Source: Rhodococcoides kroppenstedtii (GTDB lineage Bacteria > Actinomycetota > Actinomycetes > Mycobacteriales > Mycobacteriaceae). From it: DNA of 64,000 nt. Location: the NCBI RefSeq assembly GCF_900111805.1, contig NZ_FOJN01000018.1, forward strand, positions 1 to 64,000, written 5' to 3'. Below the pieces are notes generated by a model that made no database searches, was not told the origin of the DNA, and was given only the letters and a program-made list of their open reading frames with translations. The translations under genes and the position numbers were made by a program. Below are positions 24,668 to 33,521 of the stretch, piece by piece (positions within the stretch are counted from its first letter, which is position 1; each line of letters opens with the position of its first letter).

Positions 24668-25899
24668 CGCCGGAGGTTCGGCGTCGACTCGGGGCCTTCG
24701 CCGTCGTGGCCGTGCTCGCCCTGTCGCTGACGGCCGTGCTGCACGCTCGTCTTCCCGAGACGCTCGGCGTGGGTCGTTACCAGGTCACCGTGGAGTTGTC
24801 CGCGGGGGCCGGACTGTCGTCGTCGTCCAACGTCACCTATCGCGGGGCCCCGGTGGGGCGCGTGGTGTCCGTGCGGCCCACTCCGTTCGGAGCCGAGGCG
24901 GTGCTGTCGCTCGTGTCCGACACCCCGGTGCCCGCGACCACCCGCGCGGAGGTGCACAGTATGTCCGCCGTCGGCGAGCAGTACGTCGATCTGGTTCCGG
25001 ACACCGATCGGGGCCCGTTCCTGGCCGACGGTGACGCTATCGAGCGGGAACGGACCTCCGTTCCCGCTCCCGTCGCGCCCACCGTCGACGCCCTCGACGC
25101 GGCACTGCGCAGCATCGACCCGGTCACGCTCTCCTCGTTGCTGGACGAGACGGCGGCCGCCCTCGGCACGTCCGGTGATCCCACCGGCGAGCTGCTCGAC
25201 TCGGCGGCCGCATTGGCCGGGGCCGCACGCGAGAACGTGAACGCGTCGTCGTCCCTGATCACCGATATCGCGCCGGTGTTGTCCGCCGCTGCCGCGTCGT
25301 CGCCGGCCATTCGGGAGTGGGCCGCATCGCTCGCGTCGCTGACCGGGGAGGTCGCCGACCGCGATGCCGCGGTGCGGTCTCTGCTGGACGCGGCTCCCGG
25401 CCTGTCCGCCGCGTCGGACGAGCTCTTCCGATCGCTCGAGCCGACCCTGCCGATCCTGCTCGCGGATCTCACGGGCGTCGGGCAGGTGGCGGTCACCTAC
25501 AATGCCCCCCTCGAGCAGATCCTCGTGCTCTACCCGCCGTTGATCGCGGCGACGCAGGGAACGGGCAAGGCGAACGCGGACGCCGGCGACCCCGGGCAGA
25601 ACACGTTCTTCGCGGCCCAGCTGAACGATCCGCCGCCGTGTACCGAGGGCTTTCTCCCCGCGGACCAGCGACGCCCGCCCACCGCACTGGACACGCCCGA
25701 GACACCGACCGATCTCTGGTGCCGGGCCCCGGCGACGGGTCCGACCTCGATCCGGGGAGCACGCAATCTGCCCTGCATGGAATTCCCCGGCCGGCGCGCT
25801 GCCACCGTCGCACTGTGCCGCGCCGGTCAGGGCGATCTCGACACGGCCGGCGCGCCGCCCGCCGGGGTGAGCGAGATGCTGGTGCCGCCCGAACGGTGA
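24664..25899 (+). CDS. mceF: Mce family protein F
   Basis: The 411-residue last subunit starts at GTG 24664, overlapping the mceE stop. It has an N-terminal helix (GAFAVVAVLALSLTAVLHAR), the MCE domain (QVTVELSAGAGLSSSSNVTY, YRGAPVGRVVSVRPTPFGAE, EVHSMSAVGEQYVDLVPD) and a C-terminal region with several cysteines (PPPCTEGFLPADQRR, LWCRAP, LPCMEFPGRR) as in other MceF proteins. A perfect 16 bp tandem duplication covers the stop codon. Confidence 0.93.
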   Translation: MTPEVRRRLGAFAVVAVLALSLTAVLHARLPETLGVGRYQVTVELSAGAGLSSSSNVTYRGAPVGRVVSVRPTPFGAEAVLSLVSDTPVPATTRAEVHSMSAVGEQYVDLVPDTDRGPFLADGDAIERERTSVPAPVAPTVDALDAALRSIDPVTLSSLLDETAAALGTSGDPTGELLDSAAALAGAARENVNASSSLITDIAPVLSAAAASSPAIREWAASLASLTGEVADRDAAVRSLLDAAPGLSAASDELFRSLEPTLPILLADLTGVGQVAVTYNAPLEQILVLYPPLIAATQGTGKANADAGDPGQNTFFAAQLNDPPPCTEGFLPADQRRPPTALDTPETPTDLWCRAPATGPTSIRGARNLPCMEFPGRRAATVALCRAGQGDLDTAGAPPAGVSEMLVPPER

Positions 25900-25922
25900 T
25901 CCTCAGGAACGGTGATCCTCAG
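25891..25922. repeat. 16 bp perfect tandem repeat at mceF stop
   Basis: GAACGGTGATCCTCAG is repeated head to tail at 25891-25906 and 25907-25922. It includes the mceF TGA. Probably a slippage duplication with no coding effect. Confidence 0.8.
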
Positions 25923-25941
25923 GCGTCGCCGGGCGGGGTGA

Positions 25942-26463
25942 TCAGATCGGGTCGAGCGCCGAGACCAACCACTGCCCGTCGACCCGTCCGAGTCGAACGC
26001 GCAGACTCGTCGACGACACCTGCGGCTCCGTCAGGTCGAGGCCCGTGACGGTCTGATCGACGAACAACAGTGTCACGGCCTCGAGTTCGGTCGCCGAGAC
26101 CAGCGATCGAGCGCTCACCGTCGCGGTCGACGTCAGCCCTCGCGCTCGGGCACCCGGCACCACCGTCGTGGCGGCGACAGCGCGGAAGTAGGTGAGGAAG
26201 TCACCGGTGAGGTACGTCTGCGCTCGGGCGACGTCGGCGTCGACGGACTCCGATCGGTAGCCGAGGACGGCGGTGACCCCGTTCGACGCCGCCTCGAGTA
26301 TCCCGGACGTCGGATCCACGGGCGGGTCGGTGGGCGCCAGGGTCGACGCCGCGATCGGCACCGCGACGGCGGCGGCACCGAGGACGCCCGACAGCACGAC
26401 GACCCACCTCGATCCCCCGGACGCGCGTCGCACGACGAGCGAGGGCCTCCGCACCGCGATCAC
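25942..26463 (-). CDS. Mce-associated membrane protein (second gene)
   Basis: The 173-residue product has a short cytoplasmic head, one membrane helix (WVVVLSGVLGAAAVAVPIAA) and an NTF2-like extracytoplasmic domain (ILEAASNGVTAVLGYRSESV, FLTYFRAVAATTVVPGARAR, RLGRVDGQWLVSALDPI). Such Mas/Mam proteins accompany mce operons and stabilise the transporter. It overlaps the preceding gene by ATGA at 26460-26463 and converges on mceF, whereas such genes usually follow mceF on the same strand. Confidence 0.85.
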   Translation of the reverse strand: MIAVRRPSLVVRRASGGSRWVVVLSGVLGAAAVAVPIAASTLAPTDPPVDPTSGILEAASNGVTAVLGYRSESVDADVARAQTYLTGDFLTYFRAVAATTVVPGARARGLTSTATVSARSLVSATELEAVTLLFVDQTVTGLDLTEPQVSSTSLRVRLGRVDGQWLVSALDPI

Positions 26464-26939
26464 GGAACGAATTCCACACTGGCGACCGCGATCCGGTCGT
26501 CCTCGCGGACCAGGCCGAGGCGCATCCGCCAGGTGCGCGGCTCAGCCACGGCTCCGGACGCGTTGGTGACCGTCGACGTGGCCGCGACGAGGACCGTCGC
26601 GGTGTCGTCGTTCGCGGTCTCGACACCCGCCTCGGTCACCGACCCGGTCGCATCGACCGCCGCCTCGCGGACCACGGCAGCGAAATCCTCGGCACGAGAG
26701 CCGAATTCCGCCGCGAAGGACCCGGTGGCGGCGGACGAGATGCGCTCGACGTCCTCGTCCACCGTCGCGGCCGACACCGTGGTGAGGTCGAGAACGACCT
26801 GCCGCGCGGCCTGCAGGTAGTCCTCGTGCGGGGACGGCGCGGGACCGTCGGGGTGGTGCCCGAGGACCGCGACGGTCACCGTCGCGGACAGCGCGACGGC
26901 CATCGCGGCCAGGCTCACGATCGTCACGGTGGCTCGCAC
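26460..26939 (-). CDS. Mce-associated membrane protein (first gene)
   Basis: The 159-residue product begins MRATVTIVSLAAMAVALSAT, a signal anchor, followed by an NTF2-like domain (DYLQAARQVVLDLTTVSAAT, RISSAATGSFAAEFGSRAED, RTWRMRLGLVREDDRIAVAS). It is the first of two coupled Mas genes. It has operator C (26985-27002) 46 bp upstream and is divergent from the catabolic operon, so both units are probably controlled from the same 175 bp interval. Confidence 0.85.
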   Translation of the reverse strand: MRATVTIVSLAAMAVALSATVTVAVLGHHPDGPAPSPHEDYLQAARQVVLDLTTVSAATVDEDVERISSAATGSFAAEFGSRAEDFAAVVREAAVDATGSVTEAGVETANDDTATVLVAATSTVTNASGAVAEPRTWRMRLGLVREDDRIAVASVEFVP

Positions 26940-26984
26940 GTCGTACCTCCTTCGGGCCCTCGTCCTTCACGCCTTCTCGGTGCA

Positions 26985-27002
26985 CCGTACTACACAGTAC
27001 GG
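26985..27002. promoter_or_regulatory. Operator C: CCGTAC-N6-GTACGG
   Basis: The arms are fully complementary (CCGTAC/GTACGG). It lies 46 bp upstream of the Mas genes and shares architecture with operators A and B. Confidence 0.65.
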
Positions 27003-27051
27003 GCCGAAAAGTCGTGTTTCGTAACCACTTCGACGAAAGTCGTCCCAGGTG

Positions 27052-27069
27052 CCATACCCTCTAGTACGG
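27052..27069. promoter_or_regulatory. Operator B: CCATAC-N6-GTACGG
   Basis: It is located 46 bp before the GTG start of the catabolic operon. Half-sites are identical to operator A; only the central six bases differ. Confidence 0.65.
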
Positions 27070-27114
27070 TACGTTCGGTCGGCGTTTTTCCGCACGAGAC
27101 AGGGGTGACCGCAC

Positions 27115-28293
27115 GTGATCGAGGACCACTTCCACCGCATTCCCTATCGCCCCGCGCAGGACGGTCGAGTGGAGATGCACTCCGGTCTCTCCCGGCACTA
27201 TCCGACGCTGCACGCCAATCTCGTGGCGGACGAACGCGCCGACCGCTCGGTCGGCGTGCTGTTGGCGCATCCGAGCAGCGACTTCCTGTCGCACTTCCTC
27301 CTCGGCGCGTTCGCCGAGGCCGGCGTACCGGCGATGGGTCTGAACACCCGGTACTCGTCGAACGAAGCGGCACTGATCATGGAACGGGCGGCCTGCGATC
27401 TGGGCGCCGGTGTGCGATGGATGCGAGAGAAGTTGGGCTTCGAGACCGTCGTTCTCCTGGGGTTCAGCGGCGGCGGGTCGCTCGCGGCCTTCTACCAGTC
27501 CCAGGCGGAGCAGCCGACCGTGACACACACGCCCGCAGGCGATCCCGCGCCGATGGCCGACGAGGGGTTGATCCCCGCCGACGCCCTGGTGCTGCTCGGT
27601 GCCCACCCCGGCCGCGCGCGGGTACTGCGGCACTGGATCGACGGGGCGCTCCGAGACGAATCGGACCCGACCTCGGTGGACCCCGACCTCGACCTCTACG
27701 CATCCGGCCGGACGACGCCACTGGATCGCGAGTGGGTCGCGCGATACCGCGAGGCCCAACTGGCACGAATGCAGCGCATCGACGCGGTCGCCCTCGCCTC
27801 GGTGGACCGCCTCACCGAGCGCGGCGACTCCGACCTCGGCTTCGTCGTCCACCGGACCGTCGCGGATCCGCGCTTCGTCGACGTCACCCTCGACCCCAGC
27901 GACCGACGACCGGGCAGCATGTACGGCGACCCGCGGGCCGCCAACACCGCCGCGGGAGGGCTCGCTCGCTTCGTGACGGCCCGCAGTTGGCTGAGCACGT
28001 GGAGTGTCGATCACACCCACGCCGATGCGATCACCGATCTGAGGTCCGTCGGCGCACCCACGCTGGTCATGCCGCTGCTCGGCGACCAGGCGGCGTTCCG
28101 GAACGACTCCCGAGAGATGGCTGCGGCGCACCGATCGGCCGATCTGATCGAGATCCCGGAACTCGACCACTACCTCGTGGACCGTCCCGACGGGCTCGCC
28201 ACCGTGACCGACACGGTGGTGGCGTGGCTGGACGACCACGGCCTCGCCCCCACGCGCCCGGTGGCCCTCCGCGGCGAGGGCGTCACCGCATGA
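27115..28293 (+). CDS. Alpha/beta hydrolase, first gene of catabolic operon
   Basis: The 392-residue cytoplasmic product has the fold's landmarks: a strand/oxyanion region SVGVLLAHPSSDFLSHFLLG, nucleophile elbow LGFSGGGSLAAFYQ, an acidic strand APTLVMPLLGDQAAFRND and a late histidine in IEIPELDHYLVDRP. It resembles esterases and C-C hydrolases; the substrate is unknown. GTG 27115 follows operator B by 46 bp. The stop overlaps the next gene by ATGA. In this operon it could hydrolyse a ring-cleavage product or an ester or thioester of the imported compound (inference). Confidence 0.85.
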   Translation: MIEDHFHRIPYRPAQDGRVEMHSGLSRHYPTLHANLVADERADRSVGVLLAHPSSDFLSHFLLGAFAEAGVPAMGLNTRYSSNEAALIMERAACDLGAGVRWMREKLGFETVVLLGFSGGGSLAAFYQSQAEQPTVTHTPAGDPAPMADEGLIPADALVLLGAHPGRARVLRHWIDGALRDESDPTSVDPDLDLYASGRTTPLDREWVARYREAQLARMQRIDAVALASVDRLTERGDSDLGFVVHRTVADPRFVDVTLDPSDRRPGSMYGDPRAANTAAGGLARFVTARSWLSTWSVDHTHADAITDLRSVGAPTLVMPLLGDQAAFRNDSREMAAAHRSADLIEIPELDHYLVDRPDGLATVTDTVVAWLDDHGLAPTRPVALRGEGVTA

Positions 28294-29597
28294 CCGCCGT
28301 GCACGGGCGCGGTCCGGCGTCGACGACGACACGCGTGCCGACGGCGTTCACGTACTGGGAGACCCGCCGGCGGCCGGGCTGGGCGCGCGCCGACCGCGCG
28401 ATCCGACGACTGTCCGGGACCTCGCTCTTCCCACCCGACGACGTCGCGGAGGCGTTCTGCGAGAGCCTCTTCCACGGTGACCCCGTAGCCGAGCGATTCG
28501 TCGACGAGGTGTACACACCGGACCCCGCCGGCGCTCGGGCCATGCTCGACCGCGCACTCGCCGACGGAGTCGACGCAGTGTCCGCCGAACTCGATCGAGC
28601 AGACGGCACGCCCCCGAGCGCGGTGCCCCCCGCGATGCGCGCGTTGTTCGCGGAATTCGAGACCACACCCGACTGGGTGGATCCGGTACTGGTCGAACGC
28701 GGCGCCGCGGTGTGGCGCCGGTGGGGCACGATGCTCTTCGCGGTCGCCGGCGGGATCACGCTCGAGATGTACACCGAAGCCGCCGTCGCCACTCCCCTCT
28801 CTCTCGCGGGTGGCTACGCGGGCGACAACGCACTCCGGCGGTTCCTCGAGACGTGCAAGTTCTGGATCGACACCTCCGAACCGGGCGCCCTGTTGCGCCT
28901 GGGCTCCGAAGGACGGGCCACGGCCATGAAGGTCCGGGTCATGCACGTCGCCGTCCGCCGCAAGGTCGACGGGCATCCCGAGTGGCACCGGGAGAAGTGG
29001 GGCTACCCCATCAGCCAGGGCTATCAGATGCTGACGCTGCTCGGCGGGAGTACGGTTCCCGCTCTCGCCCTGCGACTGGTCGGCCTGCAGACCACGGCGG
29101 ACGAGATCCGCGCCCTGCTCCACTTCCAGAAGTATCTGGGCCACCTGCTCGGGGTGAACGTCGAGCGGTTTCCCACGACGATCGCCGACTCGCTGCGCCT
29201 GACGGCGATGGTGGCCGCGTCGCGAAGCCACGATGCCGGCGAGCACGGCCGCGAGCTCGTCGAGTCCTACCCGGCGAGTTTCGCCCCTCGTCCCGGTCAG
29301 CGCGGTCTCGCGCGTCTGCGGGCCCGGTACAACCACGGCATTCACGGCGCGTACACCGTCCTGTTCATGAACCCCGCCACCCGATCGCGGTACCGCATGC
29401 CGCCGGTATTCCCGTGGATCCTTCTCGTCCTGGCCCGCTATCCCCTGCTCACCCTGCTCGAGATCGCCCGACGGACCGTGCCCGGTGTCCCGGGCGTGGT
29501 CGAGCACGTCGCCGTGGCCCATCGATCACGGTGGTACCGAGCTCAGATGGACGGCCGTGAAGCCGATTTCGACGCGAACGGAGCGTTACGCCGATGA
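28290..29597 (+). CDS. MpaB/Lcp-like oxygenase (DUF2236)
   Basis: The 435-residue product belongs by eye to the DUF2236 family, which includes fungal MpaB and bacterial latex-clearing protein, heme-dependent enzymes that oxidatively cleave isoprenoid double bonds. Typical segments are [41 protein letters not shown]-type helices, and [20 protein letters not shown] with a candidate heme-ligand histidine. A hydrophobic stretch near the C-terminus ([20 protein letters not shown]) may associate with the membrane. It starts at ATG 28290 overlapping the hydrolase stop. Heme binding is known for the family, not shown here. Confidence 0.8.
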   Translation: MTAVHGRGPASTTTRVPTAFTYWETRRRPGWARADRAIRRLSGTSLFPPDDVAEAFCESLFHGDPVAERFVDEVYTPDPAGARAMLDRALADGVDAVSAELDRADGTPPSAVPPAMRALFAEFETTPDWVDPVLVERGAAVWRRWGTMLFAVAGGITLEMYTEAAVATPLSLAGGYAGDNALRRFLETCKFWIDTSEPGALLRLGSEGRATAMKVRVMHVAVRRKVDGHPEWHREKWGYPISQGYQMLTLLGGSTVPALALRLVGLQTTADEIRALLHFQKYLGHLLGVNVERFPTTIADSLRLTAMVAASRSHDAGEHGRELVESYPASFAPRPGQRGLARLRARYNHGIHGAYTVLFMNPATRSRYRMPPVFPWILLVLARYPLLTLLEIARRTVPGVPGVVEHVAVAHRSRWYRAQMDGREADFDANGALRR

Positions 29598-30913
29598 CCG
29601 ACCCGACCTATCTGCATGGATTCGGCAATCATCAGCTCTCGGAGGTGATTCCCGGAACCGTGCCGCGCGGACAGAATTCCCCCCAGCGAGTCGCCCACGG
29701 TCTGTACGCGGAACAGCTGTCCGCCACGGCGTTCACCGAGCCACGGGCGATCAACCGACGGACGTGGGTCTACCGAATTCGCCCGACGGCGCGGCACGGC
29801 CGGTACCGGCCGATCGAGCACCCGACGCTGGCCTCGGCACCGATCACCGACGGCGTGCTCGACGTGAACCGCCTGCGCTGGAACCCCCGTCCGCGCCCGT
29901 GGCCGGACGCCGACTTCCTCGACGGGTTGTGGACCCTGGGGGCAGCCGGAGACGTCCGGGCCCGCGACGGCATCGCCGTCCACCTGTACTACGCCACCCG
30001 ATCCATGACCGACCGGTACTTCGCCGACCTCGACGGCGAACTGCTGCTGGTTCCGCAGGACGGCCGACTGCGTGTCCACACCGAGATGGGGGTGCTGGAC
30101 GTCGAGCCGGGAGAGATCGCCGTCGTCGGACGCGCGATCACGTTTCGGGTGGAGCTGCGCGACGAGTCCGCCACCGGCTATGTGCTCGAGAACTACGGCA
30201 ATTACCTGACGTTGCCGGAACTCGGCCCCATCGGCGCGAACGGTCTCGCGCACGCGCGTGACTTCCGCTGCCCCGTGGCCGCGTTCGAGGACGGCGAGCA
30301 CCCCGTGGAAAAGGTGCAGAAGTACTGCGGTGGACTGTGGTCGGTCGAGCTCGACCGGTCACCGCTCGACGTGGTCGGGTGGCACGGCAACCACGTGCCC
30401 TACGTTTACGACATCGCGAACTTTGCGGTGATGGGGTCGCTGAACTGGGACCACCCGGACCCGTCGATCTTCACGCTGCTCACCTCGGCGTCGGAGCGCC
30501 CCGGTCAGGCGAACGTCGACGTGGTGGTCTTCCCGCCGCGCTGGAACGTCGCCGAGCACACCTTCCGCCCGCCGCACTTTCACCGCAACGTCATGACCGA
30601 GTTCATGGGTCTGGTTCGGGGACAACATGACTCGAAGGCCGAGGGTTTCGTTCCCGGCGGCGCCAGCCTGCACACCATGTGGGGTGCCCACGGCCCCGAT
30701 CGGGACACGTTCGACCTTGCCACGCGAGCCGACATCGTTCCCACGAAACTCGAGGGCTCGTTGCCGTTCATGTTCGAGACTCGGCTGCCCCTCGTCGTCA
30801 CTCCCTTCGCGCACGGCGCGGACCACCGTCAACCCGACTACGACGCCTCGTGGGCCGGACTGGCCACGCATTTCGTTCACCCCACCACCCCTCCGGCACA
30901 GGAGCAGTCATGA
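29594..30913 (+). CDS. hmgA: Homogentisate 1,2-dioxygenase
   Basis: The 439-residue product is a full-length homogentisate dioxygenase, which opens the hydroquinone ring of homogentisate to maleylacetoacetate using Fe(II) and O2. The iron ligands H330, E336 and H366 occur in [13 protein letters not shown] and [10 protein letters not shown] with exactly the spacing of the human enzyme (H335, E341, H371). The N-terminal [20 protein letters not shown] is also diagnostic. The usual partners maleylacetoacetate isomerase and fumarylacetoacetase are absent from the operon, so the ring substrate here may be a homogentisate relative. ATGA overlaps on both sides. Confidence 0.95.
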   Translation: MTDPTYLHGFGNHQLSEVIPGTVPRGQNSPQRVAHGLYAEQLSATAFTEPRAINRRTWVYRIRPTARHGRYRPIEHPTLASAPITDGVLDVNRLRWNPRPRPWPDADFLDGLWTLGAAGDVRARDGIAVHLYYATRSMTDRYFADLDGELLLVPQDGRLRVHTEMGVLDVEPGEIAVVGRAITFRVELRDESATGYVLENYGNYLTLPELGPIGANGLAHARDFRCPVAAFEDGEHPVEKVQKYCGGLWSVELDRSPLDVVGWHGNHVPYVYDIANFAVMGSLNWDHPDPSIFTLLTSASERPGQANVDVVVFPPRWNVAEHTFRPPHFHRNVMTEFMGLVRGQHDSKAEGFVPGGASLHTMWGAHGPDRDTFDLATRADIVPTKLEGSLPFMFETRLPLVVTPFAHGADHRQPDYDASWAGLATHFVHPTTPPAQEQS

Positions 30914-32418
30914 CCACCACCACCACTCGACCCGTCGTCGATCTGCCGGCTCCGTTGCTACGGATCGGCGGCCGTGCACGCGACGCCGCGGACGGACGCA
31001 CCTTTGAGTCGCACGATCCCGCGACCGGCGATCACGTGGCGTCCGTGGCGTTCTCGTCCGCCGCGGACGTCGACGATGCGGTGCGTGCAGCCCGCGCGCA
31101 GGTCGACGGCGGGCCGTGGAGCCGCCTTTCGGGCGCCGAGCGTGGGCGGCTGCTGCTCGCGGTCGCCGACCTCATCGATCGGGAGTGCGGGCGGCTCGCG
31201 GCGCTCGAGGCGGTGGAGATGGGCAAGCTCTACCGTGACTCCGTGGCCGGGGACATCCCCTGCGCCGCCGCCGTCTTCCGCCACTTCGCCGGCTGGGCCG
31301 ACAAGATCGCCGGCACGGCGGCCCTAGTCTCGGACGTGGGCCCGCAACGCCGGTTCGGCTACACGCTCCGGCAACCACTGGGCGTGGTCGCCGCCATCAC
31401 GCCGTGGAACAACCCGCTCTTGATCGCGGCATGGAAGGTCGCCCCCGCGCTCGCCGCCGGGAACACCGTGGTGATCAAACCCGCCGAGGACGCCTCCCTC
31501 TCGACGCTCCTGCTGGCGGACCTCGCGGACGAGGCCGGCATTCCGCCCGGCGTGATCAACGTGGTGACCGGACTCGGCGACATCACCGGTGCCGCGCTCG
31601 CGCAGCACCCGGGCGTGGACAAGGTGACGTTCACCGGGAGCCCGCGCGTCGGCGCGACGATCTCGTCCCTCGCCGGCTCCACCTACCGCAAGATCGTGCT
31701 CGAGCTGGGCGGCAAAGCGCCGCAACTGATCTTCGACGACGCCGACCTCGACGCGGCCATGCCCTGGATCGCCATGGGCAGCTTCTATCACCAGGGGCAG
31801 GTGTGCGCGGCGGGGACGCGGGTGCTGGTCCACGAATCGGTGGCGGACCGCGTGGTCGACGGTCTCGTCGCCGCGGCCCGGGCGTCGGTGATCGGCGATC
31901 CCTTCGACGAGCGGAGCACCATGGGCACGATCGTCAACGAACGTCAGCTGGCCCGGATCACCGGGTACATCGACGCGGGTGTCGCGGAGGGCGCGGACCT
32001 GGTCGTCGGCGGTCGCCGGGTGAACGCCCCCGGCTGCTACGTCGAGCCCACCGTGTTCCGCGGGCACAATCGCCTGACCATCGCCCGAGAGGAGATCTTC
32101 GGACCGGTCGCGACGGTGATTCCGTTCCGGACGACGGAGGAGGCCGTCGCCCTCGCCAACGACACGCGCTACGGTCTGAACGCGATGGTGTACTCGGAGA
32201 ACATCTCTCGCGTCCAGTCGGTGGTCGAGCAACTGAGGGTCGGGACTGTCTGGGTCAACGGATGGGGCGTGCCGGATCCGGCCCTGCCGTGGGGCGGACG
32301 CGGCGGCAGCGGCGTCGGCCGCGAGCTCGGACGGTCCGGACTCGACGGCGAAACCGAGGAGAAGACCGTCCACGTCGGCTACCCCGGCGTCACTGCGGCG
32401 AGCGGGGCCGTGCTGTGA
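30910..32418 (+). CDS. Aldehyde dehydrogenase
   Basis: The 502-residue NAD(P)-dependent enzyme has general base E265 ([18 protein letters not shown]) and nucleophile C299 ([12 protein letters not shown]). It also has [20 protein letters not shown] and [13 protein letters not shown], all standard for the superfamily. Coupled to hmgA by ATGA, it may oxidise the aldehyde formed when the MpaB-like enzyme cleaves a side chain (inference). Subfamily cannot be resolved by eye. Confidence 0.93.
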   Translation: MTTTTTRPVVDLPAPLLRIGGRARDAADGRTFESHDPATGDHVASVAFSSAADVDDAVRAARAQVDGGPWSRLSGAERGRLLLAVADLIDRECGRLAALEAVEMGKLYRDSVAGDIPCAAAVFRHFAGWADKIAGTAALVSDVGPQRRFGYTLRQPLGVVAAITPWNNPLLIAAWKVAPALAAGNTVVIKPAEDASLSTLLLADLADEAGIPPGVINVVTGLGDITGAALAQHPGVDKVTFTGSPRVGATISSLAGSTYRKIVLELGGKAPQLIFDDADLDAAMPWIAMGSFYHQGQVCAAGTRVLVHESVADRVVDGLVAAARASVIGDPFDERSTMGTIVNERQLARITGYIDAGVAEGADLVVGGRRVNAPGCYVEPTVFRGHNRLTIAREEIFGPVATVIPFRTTEEAVALANDTRYGLNAMVYSENISRVQSVVEQLRVGTVWVNGWGVPDPALPWGGRGGSGVGRELGRSGLDGETEEKTVHVGYPGVTAASGAVL

Positions 32419-33521
32419 CGACACCGCCCACGCACCCGACGCCACGACCGAACGCGACCCCGGAGATCGTCGAGACCTGGAACGGGCCGGGCCGCCGGGA
32501 CGGCGTCCTCACCCGGGTCCTCCCGCGTCACAACGGGGCACATCCCGTGCCGGGCAGCCGATCCGGTTTCGAGCACTGGTACTTCGACGCGCACCTCGAC
32601 GACGGCCACATCGTCATCGGCTTCCTGAACCTTCGGCGGCCGGAGGAACCGGCATTCGTGGCGCGGCCGAGTGTGGAGATCCTGATCTACGCACCGGACG
32701 GCACGCGACGACAGGTGTTCGCTCGACATCGACGGCGCGATGCCCGCGCCGCGATCGGCGAGTGCGACGTGCGGGTGGGCCGTAGTCACGCCCACGCGGA
32801 GTTCCCGGCCGACTCGTTGCCGATCCACCACGTGTACCTGTCCGAGGAGGACGTCACCGTCGACCTCCGCTTCCACAACGAACTACCGGGCTGGATGCCC
32901 GGCGAAGGCGAAACCCTGTTCGGACACTCCGACGTGTTCGGCTGGGTGGTACCCGCACCGCGAGCACGGGTCGAGGGCACCGTCACCGTAGGCGGACACA
33001 CGCGCACCGTGACCGGCCGGGGCTACGCCGATCACAACTGGGGTGCCGGCGACATGAAGCGTGTCATCGACCGGTGGCACTGGGGGCGGTTGTACGACGA
33101 CGACTATTCGCTCCTGTACGCCCTGGTGCGCACGCAGGATCGGTGGGGCGGCCACGAGAGTCGGCCGCTCATGCTCGCTCGCGGCGGCGAGATCGTCCTG
33201 AGCACCGGCGAGGCCGAGGTGACGGAGGGCCCGGCGGTGTTCGACGCCACGGCCGATCGTTCCTATCCCGAGTGGCTCCGCATCGTGGTGCCGGACGCCG
33301 TCGACCTCCTGCTCACCGTGAACGAGGTGGTCCACGCTCACAACCTGTTGACGGATGTGCCCGTCGCCGGGCACCCGATGTTCCGACCTCTCCTCAACAG
33401 GATGGTCGGTCACCCCGGATACTTCCGGTTCTCCTCCACGTTCGAGTTGACCGTGACGCTGGCCGGGGTCACGGAGACCCGGAGGGGCAACACGCTGCAC
33501 GAACTGGTCGCGCTCACCTGA
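32415..33521 (+). CDS. CrtC/AttH-like lipocalin-fold protein (putative hydratase)
   Basis: The 368-residue product resembles the AttH/CrtC family, whose characterised member hydrates carotenoid end groups: SGFEHWYFDAHLDDGHIVIG, RFHNELPGWMPGEGETLFGH, GRGYADHNWGAGDMKRVIDR and WHWGRLYDDDYSLLYALVRT. Conserved His/Asp/Trp in the DHNWG motif probably line the site. The GTG start overlaps the aldehyde dehydrogenase stop. As the last gene of the operon it fits action on an isoprenoid double bond. Its stop overlaps the convergent efflux gene by eight bases. Confidence 0.75.
   Translation: MTTPPTHPTPRPNATPEIVETWNGPGRRDGVLTRVLPRHNGAHPVPGSRSGFEHWYFDAHLDDGHIVIGFLNLRRPEEPAFVARPSVEILIYAPDGTRRQVFARHRRRDARAAIGECDVRVGRSHAHAEFPADSLPIHHVYLSEEDVTVDLRFHNELPGWMPGEGETLFGHSDVFGWVVPAPRARVEGTVTVGGHTRTVTGRGYADHNWGAGDMKRVIDRWHWGRLYDDDYSLLYALVRTQDRWGGHESRPLMLARGGEIVLSTGEAEVTEGPAVFDATADRSYPEWLRIVVPDAVDLLLTVNEVVHAHNLLTDVPVAGHPMFRPLLNRMVGHPGYFRFSSTFELTVTLAGVTETRRGNTLHELVALT

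Noticed and set aside
26826-28289. Long N-terminal extension of the MpaB-like gene
   Set aside because: The upstream part is an Arg-rich frame overlapping the hydrolase gene; ATG 28290 with ATGA overlap is the natural start.
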